Assembly: GCA_950295325.1 (NCBI GenBank)
Contig: OX485805.1
Coordinates: 26,523,501-26,587,500 of the forward strand
Direction of reading: 5' to 3'
From: Polytrichum commune
Taxonomy: Eukaryota; Streptophyta; Polytrichopsida; Polytrichales; Polytrichaceae
Length of the DNA: 64,000 bases
In this document: piece by piece, positions 1 through 8,345 of the stretch
Numbering within the stretch: position 1 is the first letter of the stretch
Layout of the letters: each line of letters begins with the position of its first letter
Program-made: the position numbers and the translations under genes
Notes under the pieces: model-generated
What the model saw: only the letters and a program-made list of their open reading frames with translations
What the model was told of the DNA's origin: nothing
The model's database searches: none

Positions 1-233
1 AAGAAGAATAGTAGGAAAAATAAAGTCTGTCTGTATAAACAAGAAGAGATACGCCTGCTGATAATCTGGATGTGAGAGAAAACCTCTATATGTGAAGTGA
101 AACCCTTTGTGTGAAAACTTGTATGGCTTCGACATCGTGTGTTGTCCGCATGTAATAGTGCTGCCTTGTGCTGAGAAGAATACCTTTGATGTCTGTTGAA
201 AAACCCTTGTTGTGAGATGTAATCTTTGTGTTG

Positions 234-3200
234 TCAGGGCTTGCGTTCTTGTGTGTCAGGTAGTTGTGGATGAGCGGCAACTTTCGATTGGCAGGTAGAT
301 TGTGATTCGTGTATCTCTGTCAAGGTGACCATATGTAGACTGCGGCGAAGACGTTCGAACCTGTCACGCGGTAATGCTTTCGTCATAATATCCGCAAGTT
401 GTTGGTCTGTTGATATATACAAAATGTCGATGTCGCCGCTTTCGAACTTTTCGCGAATGAAGTGATACTGAATGTCGATGTGCTTTGTCCGCTTATGGTA
501 TTCTGGATTCTTGACAAGCCGTATGGCACTCTGATTATCACCAAATAAAGGTGTTGGACCTGGTTGTGAGAACCCAATGCTTGTGAGTAGTCGGCGTAGC
601 CATACTGCTTCTTTGGTGGCCATGCAAGCGGCGATGTACTCAGCTTCTGTTGTCGATTGTGCAGTGCATTGTTGCGCTTTGGAACTCCAAGCAATGAGAC
701 TGGATCCGAGTTGGAATACGTACCCTGATCTGGATCGGCGAGAGTCAACATCTCCGCCGTAATCAGCATCACAGAAGCCTTGGAGATATGCAGTTGTTGA
801 GGTACGCGTATATAAAAGACCAAGATCTGATGTTCCTCTGAGGTAGCGTAGTATCCGTTTCACTGCTGTCCAATGTATTTGTCTGGGGTTTTCGCAAAAT
901 TTTGCGGCATGATTTACTGCATATGTTATATCTGGGCGTGTAAGTAAAGAGATGAACATTAAACAGCCTATAGCTTCTTTATAAGGAACTGTTAACGGCG
1001 TTGTGCTTTCTGATGGGTCAGGAACAATGGAGAGCGTGACATTTGGGTCTGCTGGAGTGCTGACAGTATAAGATTCGGCCATGCCGAAGCGCTCGAGTGT
1101 ATGTTGGATGTATCGATGTTGATGTAGGAAGGTAAGTCCTGCCTGTCGATTCTGATAGACTTCAAGACCAATATAATAGCCCATGTCTCCTCGGGTGATT
1201 TTGAAAACCCTGTCCAAATATTGCAATATATCTTCTAGCTTTGCTGCATTGGTTGAGGAAACGATACCATCATCGACAAAAATTCCCAGTATTGTTTCAA
1301 CCTTGTCTGGATGTGTGGTGTCTGTACTGTAATATACACAAGGGTCAGCTATGCTGGGTAGGAGATGAAATTGTTGCGCAAATTTGTCGAATGTCTTGTT
1401 CCAACGTCGCGCACTCTGCTTCAAACCATATAGGCTCTTAAGTAGAAGACATACATAAAGAGGCCATAGATCGTCTTGATAACCTTCAGGTTGTTCCATG
1501 AATATGATGTCGATAAGGTCAGCATTTAAATATGCTGTACAGACATCAAACTGGGCTGTAACCATTCCATGCGCATTACTGATTACAAAAACTGCTCTGA
1601 CTGCATCGTACTTTATAACTGGTGCATATGTTTCGGTGAAGTCAATACCAGCAACCTGAGAGAATCCTTTAGCAACGAGACGGGCTTTGAACCGTTCAAT
1701 CTCGCCAGAAGGTTTGTACTTGACCTTGTATATCCATTTGCACTTCACAGCTTTCCTGTCTGCAGGTAAGGGTTTCAGAACCCATGTTTTGTTGTTCAAT
1801 AAAGAGTTAAACTCTTTATCCATTGCTTCTTTCCATTGCTGAGCATGAGAGGACTGCATGGCTTCCTTGTACGTTTTAGGTTCAATGATCTGTGTTGATG
1901 ATGAAACAATGTATGCAGTGGAACCTGAATTGCTTTTATTGTTGTCATATTTAACCCAATCTCCATAACGAATGGGAGGTTGACGGGTTCTAGGTCTCAA
2001 AACAGAATCAGCAGGATCTGGCATGTTGTCACTCTCAATGTTGCTGCTCTCAGGAGGATCAGATGCACTGCTTGGTGTCGGGGATGATAAATCGGGAACA
2101 GGTAAAGTGACAAGAATCTCGTGATTATGGTCTGGAACAATCTCTCCCTGAGTATTGTCAATTTCCTCTCCCTGATGATGTGTAACAGTGTCTTCCCGAT
2201 TATGTTGAGTAAGCTCTCCCTGAATAAGTGTATTATTGTCTCCCTGAGAATGAGCAGTAGTCACACCTTGTATATTCTGATTTGTCTCTCCCTGATGAAA
2301 TGCTTCCATATTGTTGAATAATGGATATGTAGTATCAGCGTCAGAGTGAGCAGCATCATCTTGATGATCTTGTTGGTCATGAGCATTTGGATTGTCGTGA
2401 GGATGAGAATTTTCACTTACAAAAGGTAGACTGATACTTTGATTGTCTTGTTGATGCATATGTGGTGCAACTGGTGCTGCTGCGGTTGCTGGGATAACCT
2501 GCTGTTGTGAATAAGGTAATCCTATGATACTCAAATCTGATTCAGTAGAAGAGGATATGTAGTCCTTGGTGATAGTACCAAGTGTTTCATGAATGACTAC
2601 ATCTGTTCCAATATGGATGCGTTTTGTCTTAGGCTGCCATAATCTGTATGCTCTCCCTTTCTGGTCGTATCCCACAAAAATTAGTTTCCGACTTTTGGGT
2701 TCTAACTTGCTTCTCTGTTTCTTGGGTATGTGCAAGTATGCATCACTACCAAAAACTCTGAAGTAAGACACATCTGGGATCTGTCTGAACATTCGTTCAT
2801 AAGGAGTACGATCCGATCGTTGGGGACTGATGGTGCGATTCCAGATATGAACTGCTGTACTGGCTGCCTCAGCCCACAAACTGAGAGGTAAGTCCTTTGA
2901 ATGCAGCATGCTTCTTGTGGCTTCAACTATTGTTCTGTTGTTGCGTTCAATGTATCCATTCTGCTCTGATGAATATGGTGCTGAAAACTCATGAATAATC
3001 CCCTTCTCTTGTGTATAATCTTCAAATTGTTGACTCTTGAACTCTCCTCCTTGATCTGTTTTAATCTTTTGAATGTCAACATGAAGCTCTTGCTTCATCA
3101 TTGAATAGAGCTGTTTGATATAGATGAGAGCTTCTGATTTTGTCTTTAGAAAGAAAATAACCATATAGCCTGTGTTATTGTCTTTGCAAAGCATAAAATA

Positions 3201-4841
3201 AGATGCACCACCGAAAGAAGTAGTGCTCATAGGTCCACATAGGTCTATGTGGAAATACGTACCGGGTATGGAGTTTCTTTCCTTCTCTGTTAGGGCTGGA
3301 TATGTAATTCTGTGTTGTTTTCCTAGTATACAGCCTTCGCAAAAAAACTTGGTAGTCTTGTTATCTTTGATGGACATACCTTGAACTGCATGTTCTGTTT
3401 GGCGTAGAGCTTGTGTGTTAATGTGACAGAATCTGTGATGCCACATCTCGATAGAATCCTTGTGTATATCTCCCGGCTGGCTGGTTTCCCCTATATGTGG
3501 TTCAGGCGCTTCAGTGGAGACATGGTAAGCATGTGATGTTGCATTGTCTTGAATAATTGCTTTCATTTGAAGTTTGTACAAGCTGCTCCCTGTTCTTATA
3601 CCTGTAAGTATAATCTCTCCTTCGCCGTTATCTGCAATCATTTGACAGACATTCTTTCTGTATATGGTAATGATACCACGGTCTGCAGCCCTGCCAATAG
3701 AAAATAGATTTGTTCGCAGTTCTGGAATGTATAAGACATTATGTAAAATACCATCCAGCCATTGATTGTGAGCTCTTCGTTTTATTCTGATATTGCCTTT
3801 GCCTTGCACCCACAGGCTCTGCTCATTAGCAATGGCTACTGGCCATGTCCCCTTAGGGATTTCTTGAAAATCAATGAAGGCAGCACGATTGTCGGACATG
3901 TGTTCGGTGGCGCCTGCATCAGCATACCACACCTCATGAGTGTTGTCTTGTGCTAACACTGCTTCTGATATTGAGGTAAACAACATTGACTGTGTAACCA
4001 GTGCTATTGTATCTCTTGTTTCTGTAATCCTTGCTGCACTCTTGCTTGACTCTGGTCTTCGTTGTCCATATTGCCTGTTGTCCTTTCTTGAACACACATT
4101 GTCTTGCCACCAGTGTCCCAACTCTCCGCAGTTGTGACATCTGGATTTCCTTTTCAATTCCTTAATGCGCTCATTGTTATACTTGCTGTCTGCATCAGTT
4201 CGTCTGTGCTCTTCTCTCCTGTTGCGTATTAACAATGCACTGTCATGCTCTTCATTCTCTCTGTTGTTCAGCATTTTGTTCATTGCTTCTTCTTCGAACA
4301 CTCGCATAATTAAAGTCTTCCTTGTCTTCTGCTCCGCCGGCATGCTCTTCCATGCGGTAAGTACATGACGATACTCACTTGGTAGGCTAGTTATCAATTT
4401 ACTGATGATCTGCTCTTCAGACATCTTCTGGCCAATGTCTTCTAAATTCCGTGCCATCATTTCTATCTTAGCAACATGTGTAGCGATAGAATCTCCTTTG
4501 TTGTACTTATAATCAACAAATTGCTGAATCAGCATAAACATACTCTCTGCAGAAACCTGTTCATGAATGGACACTAACCGTTCCCACATCTCTGCAGATG
4601 TTTTACAGTTAATTATCGTGCCGAGATGCTCCATATCGACAGCTGTGGTAATGATCCACTTAGCAAGGTTGTCCTTCTTCCTCCAGGCATCCTTGTCTTC
4701 AGCATCTTCACATTTCTCTGTTCCATTAACGATGGTGAAGATATCACGTCCATCGAGCGCGATACGAAGCTGATGCTTCCACAGGTTGAACTGCTTCCCT
4801 GTAAACTTGAAAACAGCTCCTATTCCTCCCTCTTTTTCCAT
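234..4841 (-). CDS. Copia gag-pol polyprotein, 1535 aa, intact
   Basis: This single frame encodes the whole retrotransposon machinery. Approximate residue positions: Gag with a zinc knuckle (C-x2-C-x4-H-x6-C, wider than the usual x4 last spacing) near 235-250; aspartic protease with DAGATEH near 310; integrase zinc-binding HHRFCH...CEGC near 465-505, then core D (HIDLCGP, ~530), D (KTDQGGEF, ~595) and E (NGYIERNN, ~627); reverse transcriptase with KCKWIYKVKY (~1035), QFDVCTAYLN (~1098) and FVDDG (~1188); RNase H with CDADYGGD (~1357), TTEAEY (~1397), GDNQSA (~1433) and LADIMTK (~1483). All visible catalytic acids are present. Between integrase and RT there is a Gln/Asn/His/Asp-rich stretch with repeated QGE/QGD units. 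The length matches full copia polyproteins. The start is the first Met of the frame and lies just after the primer site. Confidence 0.93.
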   Translation of the reverse strand: MEKEGGIGAVFKFTGKQFNLWKHQLRIALDGRDIFTIVNGTEKCEDAEDKDAWRKKDNLAKWIITTAVDMEHLGTIINCKTSAEMWERLVSIHEQVSAESMFMLIQQFVDYKYNKGDSIATHVAKIEMMARNLEDIGQKMSEEQIISKLITSLPSEYRHVLTAWKSMPAEQKTRKTLIMRVFEEEAMNKMLNNRENEEHDSALLIRNRREEHRRTDADSKYNNERIKELKRKSRCHNCGELGHWWQDNVCSRKDNRQYGQRRPESSKSAARITETRDTIALVTQSMLFTSISEAVLAQDNTHEVWYADAGATEHMSDNRAAFIDFQEIPKGTWPVAIANEQSLWVQGKGNIRIKRRAHNQWLDGILHNVLYIPELRTNLFSIGRAADRGIITIYRKNVCQMIADNGEGEIILTGIRTGSSLYKLQMKAIIQDNATSHAYHVSTEAPEPHIGETSQPGDIHKDSIEMWHHRFCHINTQALRQTEHAVQGMSIKDNKTTKFFCEGCILGKQHRITYPALTEKERNSIPGTYFHIDLCGPMSTTSFGGASYFMLCKDNNTGYMVIFFLKTKSEALIYIKQLYSMMKQELHVDIQKIKTDQGGEFKSQQFEDYTQEKGIIHEFSAPYSSEQNGYIERNNRTIVEATRSMLHSKDLPLSLWAEAASTAVHIWNRTISPQRSDRTPYERMFRQIPDVSYFRVFGSDAYLHIPKKQRSKLEPKSRKLIFVGYDQKGRAYRLWQPKTKRIHIGTDVVIHETLGTITKDYISSSTESDLSIIGLPYSQQQVIPATAAAPVAPHMHQQDNQSISLPFVSENSHPHDNPNAHDQQDHQDDAAHSDADTTYPLFNNMEAFHQGETNQNIQGVTTAHSQGDNNTLIQGELTQHNREDTVTHHQGEEIDNTQGEIVPDHNHEILVTLPVPDLSSPTPSSASDPPESSNIESDNMPDPADSVLRPRTRQPPIRYGDWVKYDNNKSNSGSTAYIVSSSTQIIEPKTYKEAMQSSHAQQWKEAMDKEFNSLLNNKTWVLKPLPADRKAVKCKWIYKVKYKPSGEIERFKARLVAKGFSQVAGIDFTETYAPVIKYDAVRAVFVISNAHGMVTAQFDVCTAYLNADLIDIIFMEQPEGYQDDLWPLYVCLLLKSLYGLKQSARRWNKTFDKFAQQFHLLPSIADPCVYYSTDTTHPDKVETILGIFVDDGIVSSTNAAKLEDILQYLDRVFKITRGDMGYYIGLEVYQNRQAGLTFLHQHRYIQHTLERFGMAESYTVSTPADPNVTLSIVPDPSESTTPLTVPYKEAIGCLMFISLLTRPDITYAVNHAAKFCENPRQIHWTAVKRILRYLRGTSDLGLLYTRTSTTAYLQGFCDADYGGDVDSRRSRSGYVFQLGSSLIAWSSKAQQCTAQSTTEAEYIAACMATKEAVWLRRLLTSIGFSQPGPTPLFGDNQSAIRLVKNPEYHKRTKHIDIQYHFIREKFESGDIDILYISTDQQLADIMTKALPRDRFERLRRSLHMVTLTEIHESQSTCQSKVAAHPQLPDTQERKP
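2148..2300 (-). repeat. Degenerate QG[ED]-coding repeat in copia linker
   Basis: On the plus strand the octamer CTCCCTGA occurs at about 2154, 2168, 2216, 2240 and 2288, and one degenerate copy reads CTTCCCGA. Read on the minus strand these give repeated QGE/QGD units in a hydrophilic stretch between integrase and reverse transcriptase. Spacing is irregular (14-48 bases), so this is an old, slipped minisatellite kept in frame rather than a clean tandem array. Confidence 0.6.
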
Positions 4842-4904
4842 TATTGCATCTCTCTTTTTGTTGTTTCAAATAAACCTTTGAGTCTTTGCTAATCAATAGC
4901 GGTG

Positions 4905-4917
4905 TGGGCCCATAACC
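4905..4917 (-). other. Primer-binding site for 5'-half initiator tRNA-Met
   Basis: On the minus strand the sequence GGTTATGGGCCCA lies three bases (AAA) after the LTR end. On the plus strand it reads TGGGCCCATAACC, which from my knowledge of plant initiator tRNA-Met equals the anticodon stem and loop region including the CAT anticodon. It does not match the usual 3'-end site (TGGTATCAGAGC). Priming by a half-tRNA cut in the anticodon loop is known for Drosophila copia. Confidence 0.7.
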
Positions 4918-5103
4918 TTTTGACACAATAGGTTTAGCAAACAAATGAACAGACAATAGTAAAAGAGTAATAACAGTTTATTACGAAACAAGAATATACA
5001 CTTGATTTCTGTCACTGTAATTAACACTAGAAAACTATCCTGCTTGATCTCTATCTCTCCATGTACAACTGAAACAACTAACTACTAAACAATTGGTTCA
5101 CCC

Positions 5104-5110
5104 TTATATG
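5104..5110 (-). promoter_or_regulatory. TATA-like element of the copia LTR
   Basis: On the minus strand CATATAAGG lies about 12 bases downstream of the proximal heat-shock element and roughly 135 bases from the LTR start. A transcript start near 5075-5080 would follow from normal TATA spacing. Confidence 0.45.
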
Positions 5111-5121
5111 TGCAGGTGATG

Positions 5122-5134
5122 GAAACCTCTAGAA
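5122..5134. promoter_or_regulatory. Imperfect heat-shock element in copia LTR
   Basis: The plus strand reads GAAacCTCtaGAA, three nGAAn-type units in alternating orientation with one mismatch in the middle unit (CTC for TTC). It lies 34 bases from the perfect element at 5169-5181 and 11 bases from the TATA-like motif. Confidence 0.5.
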
Positions 5135-5168
5135 GACACCTATAGAGCTTCCTGAGAGGCAAAGTGAC

Positions 5169-5181
5169 GAAGCTTCTAGAA
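5169..5181. promoter_or_regulatory. Perfect three-unit heat-shock element in copia LTR
   Basis: The plus strand reads GAAgcTTCtaGAA, an exact match to the nGAAnnTTCnnGAAn consensus bound by trimeric heat-shock transcription factors. On the coding (minus) strand it lies about 60 bases upstream of the TATA-like motif, a position suited to drive element transcription on heat stress, as in the Arabidopsis ONSEN (ATCOPIA78) LTR. Confidence 0.65.
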
Positions 5182-5266
5182 AATAGTATTTCATATAATA
5201 GTAAGTAGTAAGTTACTATTAGGACTCTACAAGTAAACAACACTTCATTATTTGCATTATACTAAT

Positions 5267-5512
5267 AGTCTCCTGGTTACGCAGGATCTCGTCCTTGGTG
5301 ATGGTCTTTTTGGTAGCCCGGTCCACCGCCTCCCTCAAACCTCCCGGTCCCCCACTTGTTGCATCGCACCTAACCACCCTGCAGCCTGCAGGAAGCATCG
5401 AGGTTCCCACCCCACGGCCGGAGCTTACCTTGGGGTTAATCCTAAGAAGACTGCCCCCAAGTCCAAGCTGCTTGGCTGCACTACCCATCATCACCATGCT
5501 TGTAGCTGCCAT
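5267..5512 (-). pseudogene. ELIP: First exon of an ELIP-like chloroplast protein, truncated by the retrotransposon
   Basis: From the ATG at 5512 the minus strand encodes 82 residues: a Ser/Gly/Met-rich start typical of a plastid transit peptide, then RVVRCDATSGG and, at the end, TKKTITKDEILRNQET. From memory the ILRNQET stretch resembles the pre-membrane part of moss early light-induced proteins, chlorophyll-binding photoprotective proteins of the thylakoid. No chlorophyll-binding helix follows: the frame runs about 24 bases further and meets the LTR end at 5242. The rest of the gene, if it exists, must lie beyond the element, outside the window. The frame stays open upstream to 5959, but the transit-peptide start and the TATA box favour 5512. 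Family assignment is from recall, not alignment; it could be another plastid protein. Confidence 0.5.
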
Positions 5513-5700
5513 TGCAACACAAACCAAGTCCACACAAGACTTGGTGTATCTTCGATCGGCAAGTTGGTGTCGCCTCTCTTCGATTTCCTCGAACAAACTA
5601 CAATACCAATCTACGGAAACTACTGTGAAGTTTTGTGCTGAAGGCTGTACTGAATTGACGAATGCGTCTGATACTGAATCAGCCCTGGCTAACTGAGGCT

Positions 5701-5709
5701 TTATATAAG
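5701..5709 (-). promoter_or_regulatory. TATA box of the ELIP-like gene
   Basis: On the minus strand ACTTATATAAAGCC, preceded by GATAAC (an I-box-like GATAA), lies about 190 bases upstream of the ELIP-like ATG. Position and sequence fit a core promoter. Confidence 0.45.
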
Positions 5710-6009
5710 TTATCTCTACTTGATGCGGAGGGGAGTCGTCCGGTGAGGAATGTGAGCGTGGGGATTGCCATGGGGTGCCATGTGGGCAGGAAAATTTGGA
5801 AAGGAAACCCTTAAAGGTGCATGAGTGGGGGCTTTCCAGGTTGAGGATTGCGGCAGTGTCCATGTGGTGGGATTTCACCTTGAGTTTTGAATGTGCCGCT
5901 CTCTTCTCTTCTTTCCTCAGGTTGCATGGTGCGGTGTGTCGCCGATCTGCTGCATGCACAGGAAGCTAGCTCCTTTCTAGCCAGCTTTCATGCGTCCGTC
6001 CCCTTCGCC

Positions 6010-6118
6010 CAACACATACTTAGGAAGTTGGAGACGCGCCACTGCATTATCTAGGAAGGGTGTAGATGATACTCCTGGCGAGAGCTGTACATCTACCACT
6101 ACACATCTTCCCAAGTCC
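6010..6118. repeat. Diverged copy of the ~155-bp dispersed repeat
   Basis: This stretch aligns by eye to the units at 7234, 7391 and 8184 (shared order: aagttgga, gccact, atctaggaag, tgtagatg, gagctgtacatc, catcttccc) but is the most diverged copy. It ends exactly where the first MITE begins. Confidence 0.45.
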
Positions 6119-6120
6119 TC

Positions 6121-6543
6121 TAAGGTAGAAATACCATAACCCATTAACCACCCTCTAGCCGTGCACTAGACCGTCGTCATAATGGTGAAGTGCCATTTCT
6201 AAAACCGATCATGGCTCAGTGGCAACTATAATGCGTGTACACTTAGTGTAGCCAATGGGAGTCGTGTGTTAATGTACTCATGAGGTAACCGATTTAGGCA
6301 TTGTTTTGTATGGAAATGAGGATTACCATGTTCGGTGTAGGGAGAATCTAGTGAACGAGTAGGGGTTTGGTCAACTTTCCACTTTGAAAAATTGTAGCAA
6401 TTTTTGTATAGGGCAAAAAATTATGAAACAAATTGCATTCTTCATGAATCTTCTCGTCTATCTTGGAAAATTATCTCATGATTCTCAGACGAGATCTTCA
6501 ATGCGAATCATTTTTTCTCATGGGTTATGGTATTTCTACCTTA
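6121..6543 (+). mobile_element. MITE copy A (423 bp) with TAAGGTAG inverted ends
   Basis: The element starts TAAGGTAGAAATACCATAAC and ends with its reverse complement; the terminal inverted repeat is perfect over about 22 bases. The interior shows no coding sequence. It is closely related to the copies at 6615-7060 (same orientation) and 36199-36624 (opposite orientation). If the outer TA is the duplicated target, the ends would be AGGTAG... with a TA duplication, as for Tc1/mariner-type MITEs; a TTA/TAA reading is also possible. Each end contains the small palindrome GGTAGAAATACC. Confidence 0.8.
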
Positions 6544-6614
6544 TTTTATATTGGGATGGGTGTGATAATGTTATTGATCCTTGTGTTCACCATAACTGCT
6601 ACCAGCCGTTTCAT

Positions 6615-7060
6615 TAAGGTAGAGATACCATAAACCGTGAACTACCCTCTACCCGTGCAGTAGACTTCTGTCAGAATAGTGAAGTGTCATTTTTGAAACC
6701 GATCATTGCGAGGCTGACAGCTTGAATGCGTGTAAAGTTAGTTTAGCCAAATTTAATCATGTTTGACTATCATCAATCACAGTTTAATGTACTCATGAGT
6801 TCAATGGTTTAGGCTAGGTGATGTTGGGTGTGGAAATGAGGATTACCGTGTTCGGTGTAGTGTAGTGAATGAGTAGGGGGTTTGACAAACTTTCCACTTT
6901 GAAATGTTGTAGAATTTTTATTACATGGAATAAAAATATGAAAAAACTTGCATTCTTCGTGAATCCTTCTCTTCTACCTTGGAAAAGTATCTCATGATTT
7001 TGAGACCATATCTTCAATGCGAATCACCTTATTTTCACAGTTGATGGTATCTCTACCTTA
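6615..7060 (+). mobile_element. MITE copy B (446 bp)
   Basis: Ends are TAAGGTAGAGATACCAT and its inverse, with the same A-to-G change in both ends, which suggests the ends were copied together. It lies 71 bases after copy A in the same orientation and shares the internal landmarks (CCTCTACCCGTGCAGTAGAC, AATAGTGAAGTG, TGTACTCATGAG, TTCGGTGTAG, CTTTCCACTTTGAAA). No open frame of note. Confidence 0.78.
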
Positions 7061-7233
7061 GTGACAGTGCTTCACCCGAATCTCACTTGTTTTGTAAATT
7101 GAATCTATTTACAAACAAACATTCATAAGGCATAATTCTAGCACCTTCCATGACATAGTCCCAGCCTCATCTAGCACGATCACTCAACTGAATAATGTTG
7201 TGACAACAAGGGCGTGATCATCGCCTTTGGACA

Positions 7234-7525
7234 TCCAATATTTAAGAAGTGGAGTGTACATGTGCCACTTTCAATATCTAGGAGGTAGGTAGATGGTAAC
7301 GCTAGTGAAAGTTGTACATTCACCACCTGATCTTCTATATTGGGACAAATGGGATGAAGTTTTTGGCACATGTGTTTGACATCATCATTGTCCAATATTT
7401 TAAGAAGTGGAGTGGTACATGTGCTACTTTCAATATCTAGGAGATTGGTAGATGGTAATGCTAGTGAGAGTTATACATCTTACCTTACCTAGATATTGGG
7501 AGAAAGGTGATGAAGGTACTTGTCT
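7234..7525. repeat. Two tandem units of a ~155-bp repeat
   Basis: Units begin TCCAATATTT...AAGAAGTGGAG at 7234 and 7391, a spacing of 157 bases. Both carry ACTTTCAATATCTAGGAG, GTAGATGGTAA and a terminal ATATTGGGA. A third unit lies at 8184-8340 and a diverged one at 6010-6118. No coding capacity is visible. Confidence 0.6.
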
Positions 7526-8183
7526 CGGCGAGGTCACTCCCTCTTGAACTAATGCATATACGTGCGTTCAGGACTTATTTATTATGAGGTTATTTACCTT
7601 GCACAAAAGAATATAAGGTATGGTATTTTTCAAAATAAAGGTAAATGCTTGTATTTTAATACACCCTATAAGTAATTATAAGTTTTGGGGGGTTTCATCT
7701 AAATATACCCTATATTACTTATACTACTACAGAAAATTGGAAAGAATATTGCAATTCATACAATGTGTTGAAAATTTCCCTCCCAGCACGTAGGTAGAGA
7801 ACATTAACTCCATATTGGATACGTTGGTTCAGTAACGTTCAAGCCAACCAACCTACAAAGTCATCCATCCAAGCTTTTTCAACTAGAAAATTACCTCTTT
7901 TCATCCACAAGCAGAGACGCTACACTAGACCCGCTACACCTAGTAATTGTTTCCACGTTATTTTACATGTACTGACTAGATAAAACATGTCATTATATGT
8001 GATGCTATTTTACATATAAACATGTTTCATTATTTTAAAATCCCTATATTATATGTACGTTTTTTTTTGCAAAAGTTATCTACAACGAATATATTATATC
8101 TTATTTTTTATCGCACATTGTTTCTACGATTTTTGCTAGTGACCTCCCCGAAGTAGTCGTGCATCATATGTTCATCCTCTTTG
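7526..8183. other. AT-rich spacer, nothing recognised
   Basis: This AT-rich stretch (ATATTA and poly-T runs around 7990-8110) shows no gene, RNA or element ends that I can support. Confidence 0.4.
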
Positions 8184-8345
8184 TCCAATATTTAGAAAGG
8201 TGGAGTAGTATACGTGCCACTTTCAGTACCTAGGAGAATGGTAGATGGTAACAATAGTGAAAGTTGTACATGGAACATCAACTACCACTATCATGTATAT
8301 TGGGACAAAGGTGATGAAGTTCCTTGTGCATGTGTTTGTAATCTT
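8184..8345. repeat. Third unit of the ~155-bp repeat
   Basis: It begins TCCAATATTTAGAAAGGTGG and ends with ATATTGGGACAAAGGTGATG. Landmarks match the units at 7234 and 7391 in the same order and orientation. Confidence 0.55.

Larger units (their letters stand above)
1..5242 (-). mobile_element. Ty1/copia LTR retrotransposon, 3' LTR cut off by window edge
   Basis: The element is read on the minus strand: LTR at 4921-5242, primer-binding site at 4905-4917, a leader of about 60 bases, one uninterrupted gag-pol frame (4841 to 234), then 233 bases of 3' flank reaching the window start. No polypurine tract or second LTR is visible in 1-233, so the 3' LTR must lie outside the window and a target-site duplication cannot be tested. 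Domain order protease, integrase, reverse transcriptase, RNase H is the copia order. The full open frame argues for a recent insertion, possibly autonomous. Its 5' end lies against a gene fragment resembling ELIP exon 1 in the same orientation. Confidence 0.9.
4921..5242 (-). repeat. 5' LTR of the copia element (about 322 bp)
   Basis: On the minus strand the proposed LTR starts TGTTGTTTAC at 5242 and ends TTGTGTCA at 4921, giving the TG...CA ends expected of an LTR and sitting directly before the primer site. The 3' boundary is firm because of the primer site. The 5' boundary is inferred from the TG dinucleotide and could shift by some bases, since the partner LTR is outside the window. It contains two heat-shock elements upstream of a TATA-like sequence. 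Confidence 0.65.

Noticed and set aside
383..823. 146-codon minus-strand frame inside the copia region
   Set aside because: It is an alternative frame of the RNase H part of the intact polyprotein and has no domain of its own.
5252..5696. 129- and 133-codon plus-strand frames opposite the ELIP-like exon
   Set aside because: They are antisense shadows of a GC-rich coding exon.
5219..5959. 246-codon minus-strand frame taken as a full gene
   Set aside because: The first 149 codons show no recognisable protein features and precede the TATA box or cover the leader. The transit-peptide start at 5512 is the better reading, and the last codons run into the LTR.
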